A DNA stretch of 64,000 bases from the NCBI RefSeq assembly GCF_037975245.1, contig NC_092563.1:22042960-22106959 (forward strand), given 5' to 3'. Positions 10,673-23,549 of this stretch are shown piece by piece; position 1 is the first letter of the stretch, and every line of letters begins with the position of its first letter. This DNA is from Apostichopus japonicus (taxonomy: Eukaryota > Echinodermata > Holothuroidea > Aspidochirotida > Stichopodidae). A program made the translations under genes and the position numbers. Below the pieces are notes generated by a model that was not told where the DNA came from, ran no database searches, and saw only the letters and a program-made list of their open reading frames with translations.

Positions 10673-13290
10673 CTCAAATAGTCCAAGTAATTGTGGTCCT
10701 ACATGTACGCATAAAGTAACCAACACTATAGCCAACACTTTTGTGATCACAAAATGTGATCGGATTTTTGATGAAAAGGCACTTTTGAGATCTAAATATG
10801 GCGTCGAAAATGTAAGGGATATAAGGTCACCTACAAGCGGGTCAACAGATATGATAACATTGGTGACCACAGATGACATGACCTTTAAGTTTGAAAATGT
10901 TCCACCACCCCATTCACAACTTGTCCCAAATTATCAACCGTGTCACACCTTGGTATTGGGATTTAATTGCATTAAATGTCTAAAAATTAACTTTGAACTT
11001 GTATACAACACTTCACACACAAAGGTCACCCGTAGGTCAACCAATTGACATTTTTGATCGGTGAGACCTAAACGGAGCATCAAAACTGTAAAAATTCAAA
11101 CATGTTTTCTTTGCCCATTTTCTCCCCCCAAAATAGTAGTTTTTTAACATTAGCTGACCTTTGGTGACCTTGGATCACATGACCGCTAAGTTTGAAAATA
11201 TTCCCCTATACCATTCGCAACTTGTCCAAATAAATCAACCTTGTCACACCTTGGCACTGGGAGTTATTGCATGAAATGTCTGAAAATTAACTTTGACCTC
11301 CTATAACTTCACACACAAAGCTCATCCAGGGGTCAACCTATTGACATTTATGATCAGAAGGTACCTTTAACATCTGAAAATAGCACCGAAACTGTAAAAA
11401 TCCCCAAAACATGAAAAGGTCACCAGAGGTCAAATTGAGGTCAGGGGTCACCCAGATGTGGGTGGACAATTGGATTACGTAGATGCAACTCCCAACCCTA
11501 ACTGACAATTCCTTCTCAAGTTATCGCAAAAATACTAGTTTTTTATCATTACTTGACCTTTGGTGACCTTGGATCACATGACCGCTAAGTTTGAAAATAT
11601 TACCCTATACCATTTGCAACTACTCCAAAAATATCAACCGTGTCACACCTTGGAACTGGGAGTGATTGCATTAAATGTCTGAAAATTAACTTTGGCCTCG
11701 TATAACTTTGCACACAAAGGTCACACGGGGGTCAACCCATTGACATTTATGATCAGAAGGTACCTTTAACATCTGAAAATAGCATCGAAACTGTAAAAAT
11801 CCACAAAACACAAAAAGGTCACCAGAGGTCACCAGAGGTCAAATTAAGATCAAGGGTCACCCAGATGCGGGTCGACAATTGGATTACATTGAAGCAACTC
11901 CCAACCCTAACGGACAATTTGTTCTCAAGTTATCGCAAAAATACTAGTTTTTTATCATTAATTGACCTTTAGTGACCTCGGATCACATGACCGTTAAGTT
12001 TGAAAATATTCCCCTATACCATTTGCAACTTGTCCCAAAATATCAACCGTGTAATACCTTGGCACTGGGAGTTATTACACTAAATGTCTGAAAATTAACT
12101 TTGACCTCATATAACTTAACATACAAAGGTCACCTTGGGTCAACTTATTGAAATTTTTGATCGGTGAGACCTAAATAGAGCATCAAACTATACAAATTCA
12201 AACATTTTTTTCTTTGCCCATTTTCTCCCCCCAAAATACTAGTTTTTTAACATTAATTGACCTTTGGTGACCTCGGATCACATGACCGTTAGGTTTGAAA
12301 ATATTCCCCTATACCATTTGCAACTTGTCCGAAAATATCAACCACGTCACACCTTGGAACTGGGAGTTATTGCATTAAATGTCTGAAAATTAACTTTGAC
12401 CTCTTATAACTTCGCACACGAAGGTCACACGGGTGTCAACCTATTGACATTTTTTATCAGAAGGTACCTTTGGTATCCAAATCTAGCATCAAAACCAAAC
12501 ATTTTCTTTTTTGCTCGTTTCCTCCCAAAATAAGCACATTTTTTCTAATGTGACCTTTGACCTTTTGACCTTGGTTTCAGATGTAGTTTAATCTCCTGAT
12601 TCCAAAAAACAAAACGACAAGTCTGTGCAACCATCCTAACTCCGACCGAAAAACTTTGACCCCATATAACTTCGCACATAAAGGTCACACAGGGTCAACC
12701 TATTGACATTTATGTTCAGAAGGTACCTTTGACATCTGAAAATAGCATCAAAACTGTAAAAATCCCCCAAAACATGTAAAGGTCACCAAAGGTCAAATTG
12801 AGGTCAAGGGTCACCCAGGTGCGGATCGACGATTGGATTACATTGAAGCAACTCCCAACCCTAACGGACATTTCGTTCTCAAGTTATCGCAAAAATACTA
12901 GTTTTTTATCATTAATTGACCTTTGTTGACCTCAGATCACATTACCGTTATGTTTGGAAACGATGCCTTACCCCATTCACAACTACTCCCAAAATATCAA
13001 CCATGTCGGACCCTGTCAACGGGAGTTATTGCTGTTTTTAATATATTGGTTTTTGGCATCTAACTGACCTTTGGTGACCTTTGCGGGCACCAAAAACAAT
13101 AGGGATCTTCCTCTCACTATGGGCTATCCACCCAACAAGTTTCATCATGATACATCATTTCCTTATTGAGATATCGTGTACACAAGCCAAGCGTCACATA
13201 CACACACACACACACACATACACACACACACACGCCAAGTTGAACGCATAGGTTCCTTGCTTTGCAAAAAGCAAGGAACCAAAAATGACA
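10673..13290. repeat. Long AGGTCA/TGACCT-rich repeat array, unit about 410 bp, ending in CA repeat and hairpin
   Basis: The phrase atactagttttttatcatta recurs with a spacing near 409 bp, and each unit carries gacctttggtgacct, aacttcgcacac and ggtcaacc segments. The 3' end holds a (CA)n tract (13199-13233) and a perfect hairpin, GGTTCCTTGCTTT / AAAGCAAGGAACC (13251-13280). It is the same family as 5040-5930. The open frames inside are chance. Confidence 0.8.
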
Positions 13291-16202
13291 AAAGTGCTGC
13301 AAGACTCGTGCAACATCCTACGTCTATTGTGACATAGAACAACTGTATCTGTTTCTTTATTTTAGTACAAGCTGTTTCAAATACTTTGTTTTATAAAAAT
13401 CATCCAATTTCCCTTCTACTTTTAATACTAATGCTTGACAACCATTGACAATAACAGATAGCCTCACATCTAGTAACTTTTGAAATCTTGGGGATCTCAA
13501 GACAAAATGACATTCACATGGGAAAAAAAGGTTACATAAATCAAAGTAAACCATGCTTTGGCATCCACAGTTGTAGCCTAGCAGTATTTGTTGGTCAGGC
13601 AATCAATTAAAGGTAGACTATTGTTAATCCAATTATCGACAGGCTGTGAATGTTAACTATGGTGAAAATACTTGGGAATTCCTTTTCATGTGATATATTT
13701 TAAGATTGGGCAATGCCTAGCTGGTTGGAAATGGTACTTGGGAAGCAATATAAAATCATATGGTATAGGAGCAGAGGGTTTGTGTAGGGTGTTTTCGTGT
13801 GTTCATGACATGTCAACCATCGAATCATGATATATTGCCTGCACAGTCAGGCAGTGCAATATTCATTAGAAGGTATTTCCAAACGAATATCTCACCATGC
13901 ACAACTGGTATTGATAAACACCAAAAACGTTTGTTGCTACGATGTATTGTTAATGGGCATAAAGGCCTCTAAGCTATATCAATTATTTTCAACAAAAATC
14001 AGCTGAAAGTTATGTTGCATTGGCTTCAAATATGCCAGATACTAAAATATGGTCACCTATGGTCAAAATTATTAAATTGTTTTTGTACCACCTGTAGGAA
14101 ATTTACCTCACTTGGACATTCTGTCCTTTTGCATGTTCTTTTAAAATGTCTGAGAAAAATTTGGAGATTATAAAGACCTCAAGGAAAGTACTTCTTGATG
14201 TCACAATACAACTTTGTGGCCTATACAGACTACCTTCAAATGACATGCTGCTGGTCACACTAAGTATCAGGCTTAACATAAATACTGGGAAAGGAGGCTG
14301 TGTGAGAACCAGTTCTACTACACTCAGATTGTTTAGTGCTAGTCAAAGTATCTCAATGACTATTGTTCAAATGTTGGAAAAGAAAAAAAATCAATTAGGG
14401 CTAATTGGGAAATGCAAGCTGAAGCCAGTAAAATCATATTTGTACACAATTCACACAACTTGGTATCAGTTAACATTTCTCTTGCTTTTGTCTACATATT
14501 TGGCCCACCTTTTCCTTTGACATTAAATAAATATTCTTTGCACTAAAAGTTTGGTCTTGACACAGTCAACACTATAATCACCTGAATCCTTTACTGGGGA
14601 GCATCCAAGGCCAGTCAACACTGAAAATAAAAATACACATACATACACATACATACATATACATGTATACACACATATACACACACACACGCATACATAT
14701 ACACACATATATATATATACAAAACGTACAAGTGCAGCTGTCTACAATAAATTATCCAGATTACCATTTTGTAAATAAAATAGCAGCAAGATAAATAAAA
14801 CTATAAAACTATCTATACACATTAATTCTGAATTTTGGTGTTATTGCTTTGTTTCTCAGATTATACCTAGTAGTTTCTCAAAGTAGAGAGTTAAGTTCGG
14901 TATGCAAAGAATGTCTGTCATTTCTCTGTATGCAATTTACACTTCTAATGAACTAATTTTTAGTAGCATTGTTTACAGTACTCACAAGAAAGTTAAAATC
15001 TATATTAAAAATTCTAGAAAAATACTTTAAAAAAAAAAAAAATTCTCTTATTATCTTTAATTAGTAAAAAGTGATACCAAGCAGAAACAGCATATATTAG
15101 GTGTGGTATGATATTGGCAGTAAAAACTCTTTTGCTTACATCAACATGAAAATATGGAACTATATACGGTAGAGTTGAGACTATGAAGTACACCCGTTTA
15201 AGTATTCTGCTTATATGACCAGTGAAACTTAGTTTGTCATCAATACAAACACCTAGGTATACTGTATGATGAGTGCGTTCTACTTCTGCATCTTTAATTG
15301 AGATTTAAGTTAACTTACATGATACAAGACCTTTTCTACGAAAACGCTTATTCAGTTGCAACAACTACATAATGCATCACAGATAAATAAACTATATCCC
15401 AGTTGTTACTTGCCTTGATATACTTGAATGGCATATGAGGACAGCTGTCAAGTAGCATGTATGCATAAACCAGACTGTGGTTTCTATGATCCAACATGAG
15501 TATCCTCTCATATGAATGGGACATACTGACACACTTGATCTTTAGTAATACAGCAAGAAGTGACAAACAGTATATTCACAATGACCGATGCTGACACAAA
15601 TGACCACTGATAGCCTGCTTGTACTCACTCAATGTGATACATACTACAGTAAATATGAGATTTCTTCCAGCTTCCTCATCTTGAGATATCAAGTTTTAAA
15701 GGTTTACAAAATTTGACCACTGTTAATATCCACAATAACAAAGGCCTCTTTTAGCCATGTGGTATACTTACAGACTAAATATGATATCTGTTCAGCTTCC
15801 TTTCTTGAACTTATAATTTTTTACAAGGTTTTCACAACTTGAACCCTGTTTACCCTTTGACATCCACCCCAAAAATATAGGATATAATCAATATGATTCA
15901 CATACATGCCAAATCTTACATTTTCCAAGCTTCCCTTCTAGAGATAGCGTGTTTGAAGCCAGGTGTCATACCGCACACACAAGTATTAATGCATAAGGTT
16001 TATTAAATCAGCAAACAAATTAAGCATTGATATTGAGATGACGCAATATGACAAATCATTTTTTTCTAACCCATACCGTCACGACTCTAAGTTTATGCTT
16101 AGAACTAACAATGAATGTATGCTATATCAAGCGAGCTGGCTTCCCTCATCTTGGAAAGATAATTGTTCTGCTTGTTTTAGCCAGTTTTCTGTTACTTAGT
16201 AC
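13291..16202. other. Non-coding stretch, AT-rich, with CA/TA microsatellites
   Basis: No exon with protein similarity was recognised. A (CA/TA)n microsatellite lies at 14630-14720. From 15690 to 15990 there are weak remnants of the TGACCT-type repeat family. Open frames at 13357-13602 and 14146-14520 have no recognisable features. Confidence 0.35.
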
Positions 16203-16207
16203 CTATT

Positions 16208-18768
16208 CAGGGGCGGATCCAGGGGGGGGGCCGACCCGGCCCCGGCCCCCCCCCTTTTTGGAAATCTGTTGCGTTTTTTTTATGTGGGAGTACTTTAAAT
16301 TCCTAATAGGCATAACTTGGTGAAAGAAAAGCCTAATATATATCCAGCTGTTCTTCCCTGAAACGCGATCGTTTTTATTCCAAATTTGAAACTAAGGCAA
16401 TTACCAGGCCTACGCGACATCACGTATTAATTAGATACGGCTCAGTACTATAGTGCTGACTATTACTGTCAGGGAAAATCAATGCACAGTTAGCAGGTAT
16501 ATCATAATTATCTGAATGAAACGGGGTGTAGGCGGTTTTACACTATCTAACGCAACGTAGTCGCCAAGAACCTGAAGTATTTTTAAGGGAGGGCCCAAGG
16601 AACATGAACTTATAGCATGCTCCTCGTGGTGAAGCATAATTGCACCTATTAGGTGAATTGAGTTTACTGTTAATAGTAGGAGAGACTAGTGTAGGTTCTT
16701 ATGACCAACTAGACCGGTTTCTGCTCTCAAACTTTATAGGAGCTTCATCAGTAGTAGTCTTTGAATATTTTATATTCGGCCTGGGCGTCTCGTTCTCAAA
16801 ATGCGACAATTTTCTGTGCACGAGTTTTTATGGGCTCATAATGCAGCTATAAGAGCATCTAAAAGAGCTTCGTGTGAACCTTGAGAGTCAGCTGATTCTT
16901 CGTTAGTATGAAACCTTGAGTTAACAAGTAAACCTTTGAGATTTTGGTTTTATTTTTTTATTTATTATATTATATATAATAATTTGGTCGCTGTCGGCAA
17001 ATTTTGGGTCTGTCGGCAAAAGGAGAAAAGGTGAAGAGAGCGGAAGGGGAAGAAAGAAGGAAAGCTGAATAGAGAAAAGGAGAACGGGAGCTTCTTTATC
17101 GGTTTTTTCGATTTTCCAGTTCTTCATCTGATAAACTCATTCACCAATCCAATCACCCGACGCCTGCAAGTTAAAAACCTCTCGGCAAATAACTGATAAT
17201 GTCACGGCCGTCAGTATAGCTACTGTAGCCAGGCTCAGCTAGACGAGTGCCAGAATCGCCGGCAACTCAGTGAAAGAAATGGAATTAAAGGCTTCCGTAT
17301 AGGCCGTAGCCCATGAGTCGTGCTATCGTGTGACAACGTGTTGTTATTAGCCTCTGTTCAGAATGACGTCATCGCAGATGTCATTCTTCGTTCTCCGTGG
17401 AAAACTTAAGGACACGGCTCACGAATTGTACACAATTTTTAACGTTTCTCGCTTGTATATCAATGAATGTTGTTATTTCTCATTACCGGAAAGTTTTCTG
17501 AACATTTTCATCACGAAGTTTCACTATTTCAACGATCAGTGAAAGAGAAAACACAGTTCGATAATTGGTCCCAATTAATTCTTCTTCTGCCGACTGCCAT
17601 AAAAATAATATCGAAATGGAAATTCTACGGTGCCAAATTTGACTTAAAATATGCACCAGATTGCATCTAAGGACGTTTCAAAACTAAAAATTTTCCAAAT
17701 GGGAGGGGGACACCCCCTCCCCTTAGACCCCTCCCCCATTTCAGTCACCACTTCCAGATCCGTCGGCAAATCAAATTTGACTTAAAATATATACCAGATT
17801 GCATCTAAGGACGTTTCAAAACTAAAAATTTTCCAAAGGGGAGGGGACACCCCCTCCCCTAAGACCCCTCCCCCATTTCAGTCACCACTTCCAGATCCGT
17901 CGGCAAATCAAATTTGATTTAAAATATGCACCAGATTGCATCAAAGGACGTTTCAAAACTAAAAATTTTCCAAAGGGGAGGGGGACACCCCCTCCCCTTA
18001 GACCCCTCCCCATTTCAGTCACCACTTCCAGATCCGTCGGCAAATCAAATTTGACTTAAAATATGCACCAGATTGCATCTAAGGATGTTTCAAAACTAAA
18101 AATTTTCCAAAAGGGAAGGGGACACCCCCTCCCCTTAGACCCCTCCCCCATTTCAGTCACCACTTCCAGATCCGTCGGCAAATCAAATCACCCCCCCCCC
18201 CAACAAAAGAACCTTCGCTACGCCCCTGAATAGGAAGCAAGAAATAATCCACAAATTCCGATATATTTTCGGTCGGTGATCCGTTTCCGCTTATTATCAG
18301 GCCCTCCCTTAAAAATACTTCAGGTTCTTGGCGACTACGTTGCGTTAGATAGTGTAAAACCGCCTACACCCCCATTTCATTAATAAGTATATCATAATTA
18401 TCTCATTGAACATATCTTGTTTTATGTTTTTGCTTGGGGTGAATCTGGCGTCATAATTTTCGCGCAAAAGAAAAAACGAATCGACGCAATAATAGTGTAT
18501 CCATTGTACATGCACTGTCGAGCGTTCTTAAATATGTGTCTATCGAGCAAAAATATGTGCACAAAAAAGCGTGTCTGCAACGTTTCTGGTTTTTCTAGTT
18601 TTTGGCGAAATGTTTCACCATTTTGCATCTAAGCACTCACAATTAACCAAAAATTTCCAAGGGGGAGGGGGCCCCTCCCCCTAGACCCCTCCCCCAGGAC
18701 GCAGATCACTAAAGTGCTACCATCGGGATGTCGGCCCCCCCTTTCTCAAAATCCTGGATCCGCCCCTG
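16208..18768. mobile_element. 2.56 kb foldback-like DNA element with CAGGGGCGGATCCAGG terminal inverted repeats
   Basis: The left end CAGGGGCGGATCCAGG is matched by its exact reverse complement at the right end. Both sides are flanked by CTATT (16203-16207, 18769-18773), a 5 bp target duplication. An inner pair of long inverted arms (about 16487-16593 and 18298-18405; gccaagaacctgaagtattt and its complement) can fold back. A run of tandem units lies between. No transposase frame is present, so the element is non-autonomous. Confidence 0.85.
17630..18190. repeat. Tandem repeat of about 135 bp, four units, inside the foldback element
   Basis: Units share gacttaaaatatgcaccaga, a G-rich then C-rich box (ggggacaccccctcccctta) and the end gatccgtcggcaaatcaaat. 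Each unit contains a self-complementary G/C box able to form a stem. Confidence 0.85.
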
Positions 18769-18773
18769 CTATT

Positions 18774-19790
18774 CGTGTGACCAAAGCAAAGCATAGCAGA
18801 ACAGAATTTAAAAAATTAGATGGTGAATGTAAAAATTCCATTTACCTGAAGAAAGACGAACTAACTGCCATTTACTGTCCTGGATGTGACACATGAGTTT
18901 ATAGATTACAACTACCAATAGAACAACTTAATTTCTACGTGTGGTAAAATATATGCTTGTTATGTGAGAGTTTTGTTAGAATTTTGTCACCTTAGAGTCC
19001 TTTGAACTTCACAATCAACAAAAACAATCCCAGGATTTACTTATACCATCATTCTGACTGGAGTTCTCTGGGAACATTGCTCTCAAGTTGATTCAACCTT
19101 ACAATGCCATTACTAAATGCATTATAAGATAATAGAAATACTAATTCTATTCAGTATACTAATTGTGTGCACATTTTCCTCCTTGCCAGGGGGAGAAAAA
19201 CAGACCCTTTGATATATATGGAGGGGGAGGAAGTGTGTGTGTGAGAGGGGGGGGGGGTTATGAATTGAAACCAATCTAGTGTGGTTTGAACAGAGGGAAT
19301 GTGTGAATTAAATATTGCTTAATATAAGGACACTTATTGCCGGTTCCAAAAAGTGCTATCTGACGGCATTTATGCTTTGTTTTTCTTGTTGCTTGCTGTT
19401 TTTAATCTATCTTGCACATATAAACATACTTAAACTTTAAGCGGGATTTTTTTTCTGGAATTTTCTATCAGTGGGGGTGGGGGGGGGGGACAAACAATAA
19501 CGATATGATTGAAAGAAAGAAACCTTTTTATCATAAATTATCAAGTTCTTGTCTTAACCACTGGTTGTTATACTCAAACACCTGATCATCTCCAACCTCA
19601 TCATATTCAGCTTGGATAGCCTCCCTTCAGATCCTGGTGAAATGCTCTGACCCTTGGCACCAACCTATACCTATACATAAAAGTTTAAAATTATTGACTG
19701 AATAGAGAATTTAATAAGTAACCACATTCAAGCTAAAAAAATGCATGTTTACACCACATATCATATTGAAAAGATAATTGTGCATCAGGA
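18774..19790. other. Non-coding stretch between foldback element and terminal exon
   Basis: Nothing coding is recognised. G-rich homopolymer tracts lie near 19240-19255 and 19474-19490. Confidence 0.35.
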
Positions 19791-19793
19791 TCA

Positions 19794-19920
19794 TTACTTT
19801 GGTAAGCTTTTGCGCAGTTGACTGCAGGCTGCTTCAGCTTCTGTTTCGGTGCAACCTGTGACAAGGTGGTAGAGATGGTCCACAGCATGAGAGACAAGAA
19901 CGTCATTGAGGTAATTCAGC
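19794..19920 (-). CDS. Terminal exon of an unidentified minus-strand gene
   Basis: A strong acceptor (ttttctgcag) opens a frame LNYLNDVLVSHAVDHLYHLV, then TGCTETEAEA and CSQLRKSLPK, ending at TAA (19794-19796). Its phase fits the donor of the exon at 21125-21207 (CA|G rebuilds Gln). The sequence is mostly helix-forming, and I do not recognise the family. It could be the 3' end of the gene containing the exon at 29850-29926, whose exit phase also fits. Confidence 0.6.
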
Positions 19921-20099
19921 CTGCAGAAAAGGACGCATGAATAGTAAGCATTGCTTCAAAGTTACAGAAATTAAATAGAAAGTAAATATTACTGTGAAAA
20001 CATGATTTCAGCAATCATTACGAATGGGTACTTCAAATTAATGTATGTTGCAGCATTCGGTAAGAACAAGGTGAAGCATTCAGACTAGCAATATTGTTT

Positions 20100-20560
20100 A
20101 TTGCCACAAATGCAGATCTGATCCTCCATAAGCATGCGAGCATTCAGACAGTAGCAAATTGATCCCCCAATTGTGGGTCTGATCCACCGTGAGCATGTAT
20201 GGAGTATATTCAGACTAGCATGTTGTTCGCCCTTGTGGGTCTGATCCTCCTTAACCATGCAATAATTTATACTATAGGACGTTGATCACCCAAATTGTAG
20301 GGTCTGATCATCCTTGAGCATGCGAGAATGCAAACTATAGCAAGTTGATCGCCCTTGTACGTCTCGTCCTACTAGAGCATGTGAGATTCAGACTAGCAAG
20401 CTAGCATTGCAAGTTGATCACCTCATTTGTGGGGTCTGCTTGATCCTCCTTAAGCATGCGATTATTCAGAGTATAGCAACTTGAATCCCCAAGTGTGGGA
20501 TCTGATCCTCCTTGAGCATGCGAGCATTCAGATATACAGTATGGCAAGTTGATAGCCTAT
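20100..20560. repeat. Degenerate tandem repeat (gatcctccttgagcatgcgag units, about 60 bp)
   Basis: The words ggtctgatcctcctt, agcatgcgag, attcagact and agcaagttgatc recur about seven times with irregular spacing near 60 bp. It lies in an intron upstream of the terminal exon on the minus strand. Confidence 0.7.
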
Positions 20561-21124
20561 TGAAGTCTGTACGCATTCCTGTGTATTGTATCAAGGCCAA
20601 GCTTAGAGTGAGATCTGATCAAGTGTGACCTATGTGCAGCACTAAGGTCACGTCTCGACGTAAGTCAGTGTTAGATTCAAATTTTCTGGCAGGACGGGCC
20701 AACAGTTCAAGCACTCAATCACAGAAAGTAAAATTCATGACAAGGCAAGGCTTAGGGCGATAAACTTACAAACAATGATATGACCAGAAGGACTGGATCC
20801 CATTTTTCAATAAAAAGTTCCTTTAAATGCAGTGCTTAACCATTGAAAGTATACATATCATTACTATATAGCACAATAAAAGTTTGCAACACGTAGCGAA
20901 ACATCTAAAAGCGTTTGGCCGAGCGATGATGATGATAGGTAACAGGTAGAGCACCTTTATCATTAATATTAATCAATATTTGTTTCTGCTTGAATTTTGA
21001 GAGTTGCTTAAACACTACAAAATTTTGCTTGTAACTGCCAATGTATACCACTTAGGTTGGTATCAGTAACTGCATGATTATGGAGTGCATATAATCCCAC
21101 TTTAATGAAATATTTAACACTTAC

Positions 21125-21207
21125 TGTACTTCAAACTTTTTGAGTTTCTTCAATTGGTCATACAACTGCTTCGTGGAACTTGAAGAAAAACTGTTGCAAA
21201 CAGATCT
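21125..21207 (-). CDS. Penultimate exon of the same unidentified gene
   Basis: The frame reads SFSSSSTKQLYDQLKKLKKF then EVQ, and splices cleanly to 19794-19920 with donor gtaagtg. Several possible AG acceptors exist (21208 side, or internal near 21191), so the exon start is uncertain. The KQLYDQLKKLKKFEVQLNYL stretch across the junction looks like an amphipathic helix. Confidence 0.55.
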
Positions 21208-21372
21208 CTGTTGAATCAAAGCAAAGAACACAATCATAGCACACTGGAAACTTACTTAACCATGAATTGTAAAAATAGGCCTGGGGGGGGAGTCTTAAAA
21301 AACAAATTTCCAGAGGACAAGAAATTCGGGCAAAAGTCCTGAAAAATTCGGGCAGCCTAAGAGGAGAAACTA

Positions 21373-21427
21373 TATATATGTATATATATATGTATATATA
21401 TATGTATATATATATATATATATATAT
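21373..21427. repeat. (TA)n microsatellite
   Basis: Alternating TATATA with occasional G. It gives rise to a meaningless Ile/Tyr-rich open frame. Confidence 0.95.
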
Positions 21428-22009
21428 AAATATGCAGTAGCTTGCCCAAATCTTTTTCAAATTTTTGCCCGACAATTCATTGATTTTCTTTATTTAGCAT
21501 CATGATGCCCGAATATTTCCGTGTAACACCACCGTAAGCACAGCTCACCTGGGCTACCACGCTTTTTGCGCGATCATTTTTTTTTCTAACTAGTCAACTG
21601 TATACCTGGACATCTCCGACATGAGTGTATATAAGAAACATTTTCTTTTTGATGGAATGGATGGTGGGGGGGGGGGGGGAGTGCCTACAAGCCTAGAAGT
21701 ACAGGTTTATCATATTCTTTGTTACATTTTATACTGTTTTGTGAGACAAATTGCAGTCTCACCCGACACAGCGACATTATCCCGCCTACGTGTCGTTGAA
21801 CAATGTATGTTTTTCTGGAGGTAGCTGAGTACTGTGTTAAAATAATAAATACGGTAACTAAATATGAGCTTAAAAAATATACTGTCCTATTTTTCCTCTT
21901 CAAAGTGATGTAACCATTTTTTCTTCTTCTAATTTGCCAAATTTTTGGGGAAGTGTAAATTTCTAAAATGTGAGATTATAAAATAAAGAATGTTTATATG
22001 CAACTTGCA

Positions 22010-22165
22010 AGGCCTCAGATGTGCCGTTTCCGGCAATCTGAGAGGCTTTTTTTGCCAACAATTTTCTTGTACGCTACGCGCCAACCGATGGTGGCGCTCC
22101 GCTTAGATAGTGTCACGGGAACTTTCGGGCACAAAACTTTCTGCCCCCCCCCCCAAACCGAAATG
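22010..22165. repeat. Copy of the GTACGCT-CGCGCCAACC-GGTGGCGCTCC module
   Basis: Contains ccgtttccggcaatctgaga, then gtacgctacgcgccaacc and gatggtggcgctccgcttag. This module recurs at about 40160, 40505, 43580, 44700-44890, 45520 and 46225, and inverted near 57030. It is a conserved inner part of several MITE families in this window. Confidence 0.8.
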
Positions 22166-22289
22166 GTCCCGTACACCTATGACCTCGGCCCACAACATTA
22201 GGCTTCTGTACTCAATGTGGTACAATTACATATCATATATGCGATCGTTCCAAGCTTCTGAAATATTATGTTTAGGAAGGTGCGTTAGT

Positions 22290-22650
22290 GTAGGGACAGG
22301 TTAGAGGGGAGTGAGGTAACTGTTTGGCATTTTTTGACTTCAAATGACCTTTATGACCTCCGACAAAATCAAACAGTTTCTTTTACTCAATGTTATGCAC
22401 TATCTTACCAAGTACGAGATCTGCCCAAGCTTCCAATATTGAGATACCATGTTTACAAGGTTTCACAATTTGACCCGAATGACCTTTGACCTCAAACAAT
22501 ACAATACGCTTCTTGTACTCAACAATGTACTCTTTTGCACAAACTATGGGATCAATCTAAGCTTCGATTCTTAAGATATCGTGTTTACAATGTGGGCGGT
22601 ACAAAGACACGCACACACACGCCAGCATGAATAAATAGGTTACGATTATT
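22290..22650. repeat. TGACCT-type repeat fragment with (CA)n end
   Basis: Contains caaatgacctttatgacctc and gacccgaatgacctttgacc, and ends in an acacgcacacacac stretch followed by a gaataaataggtt tail. The arrangement is like that of the arrays at 5 and 11 kb but diverged. Confidence 0.6.
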
Positions 22651-23035
22651 ATCAAAGCCAGGAAAGCTGCTCTTCAGAAGTTGAACATTAAATTGCAGAG
22701 TTTCAAACTGACATCACATAAAATTATCTTCTCAAAACTAAAACAAATGAAATTTAATTTCTGAAAACAATTGTCAGGAAACTGAAGTTTTCTTCTAATT
22801 AACTTATTCCCGTCTTTATTATTGTTGGCAATAATGGTTAATTTGTTAGGCCATTAAGTCGAAACTGATTTATTGTGTGAAGACAGCTACAGCACTTTAC
22901 CCTCACATAAGCCAGCAAATACTCAGAACTGATTAAGTTGCTGATTATTTTTAAGGAAATTCTGGAGGAATCATGCCAATCCTCCTCCTCCCCCACCCCC
23001 CCCCCCCCCAAAAAAATACTGCAAAGAAATCTTAC

Positions 23036-23238
23036 TTGTGCAAAATTCTTTAAGTAAAATTGAATTGAATTTCTTCTTCTGAGGAAGGCCTGTGGTACTG
23101 TTAATAAGTGTGTACAGTACTTTCTCATTCACAGCCTTCACTTCATACGGCCCAATTAGCCAAAAGTTTTCGAGCTTCCCTCCTCTTCGGGCATCCTTTC
23201 TAGCATTCCGTACGAGAACACTGGAACCAACTTCGAAG
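23036..23238 (-). pseudogene. Integrase exon, C-terminal barrel region
   Basis: The reading FEVGSSVLVRNARKD, then ENFWLIGPYEVKAV and TTGLPQKKKFNS, has the layout of the gypsy integrase C-terminal SH3-like part (VGDxVLV...GPYxV...TG..KKKxN). The acceptor is best placed after ttcagag, which restores the phase from the previous exon. The likely donor is ACAA|gtaaga. A short run-on frame would end soon afterwards. Confidence 0.75.
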
Positions 23239-23348
23239 CTCTGAATAAAATAAAATCCAGCAGATATACGTAAACATCACAATATAATGCATATGTTGCC
23301 ATTCATTTAATTACAACTTCAATGTACAACATAGCATTATATAATTAC

Positions 23349-23549
23349 CTTTTTTGGTGCCTATTATCCAAATTCTTTTTTTGCCGTTCTTGGGCTTTGC
23401 CAATATTTTCTTTCACAACACCTTTGATTATGTCCCGCGACTGTGACATGAGTTGAAAAACCCTCTCCCGCTGTGCATCGCTGCAGTCTGTAGTAGGAGC
23501 TTCTGGTTGGACAATGGAGTCTTCAATGTCGACTGGTCGCAATGGCTCT
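23349..23549 (-). pseudogene. Integrase exon, linker region
   Basis: Begins REPLRPVDIEDSIV and ends with the basic, Gln-rich KAQERQKKNLDNRHQKR, the typical helix between integrase core and C-terminal barrel in gypsy polyproteins (family: ..AQERQKKYYDRR). The acceptor is atatccag and the donor gtaatt. The frame is open throughout. Confidence 0.75.

Noticed and set aside
10668-11048. 126-residue open frame in the AGGTCA repeat
   Set aside because: It overlaps a tandem repeat whose other units do not keep the frame.
21158-21475. 105-residue frame with Ile/Tyr run
   Set aside because: Mostly translation of a (TA)n microsatellite and intron.
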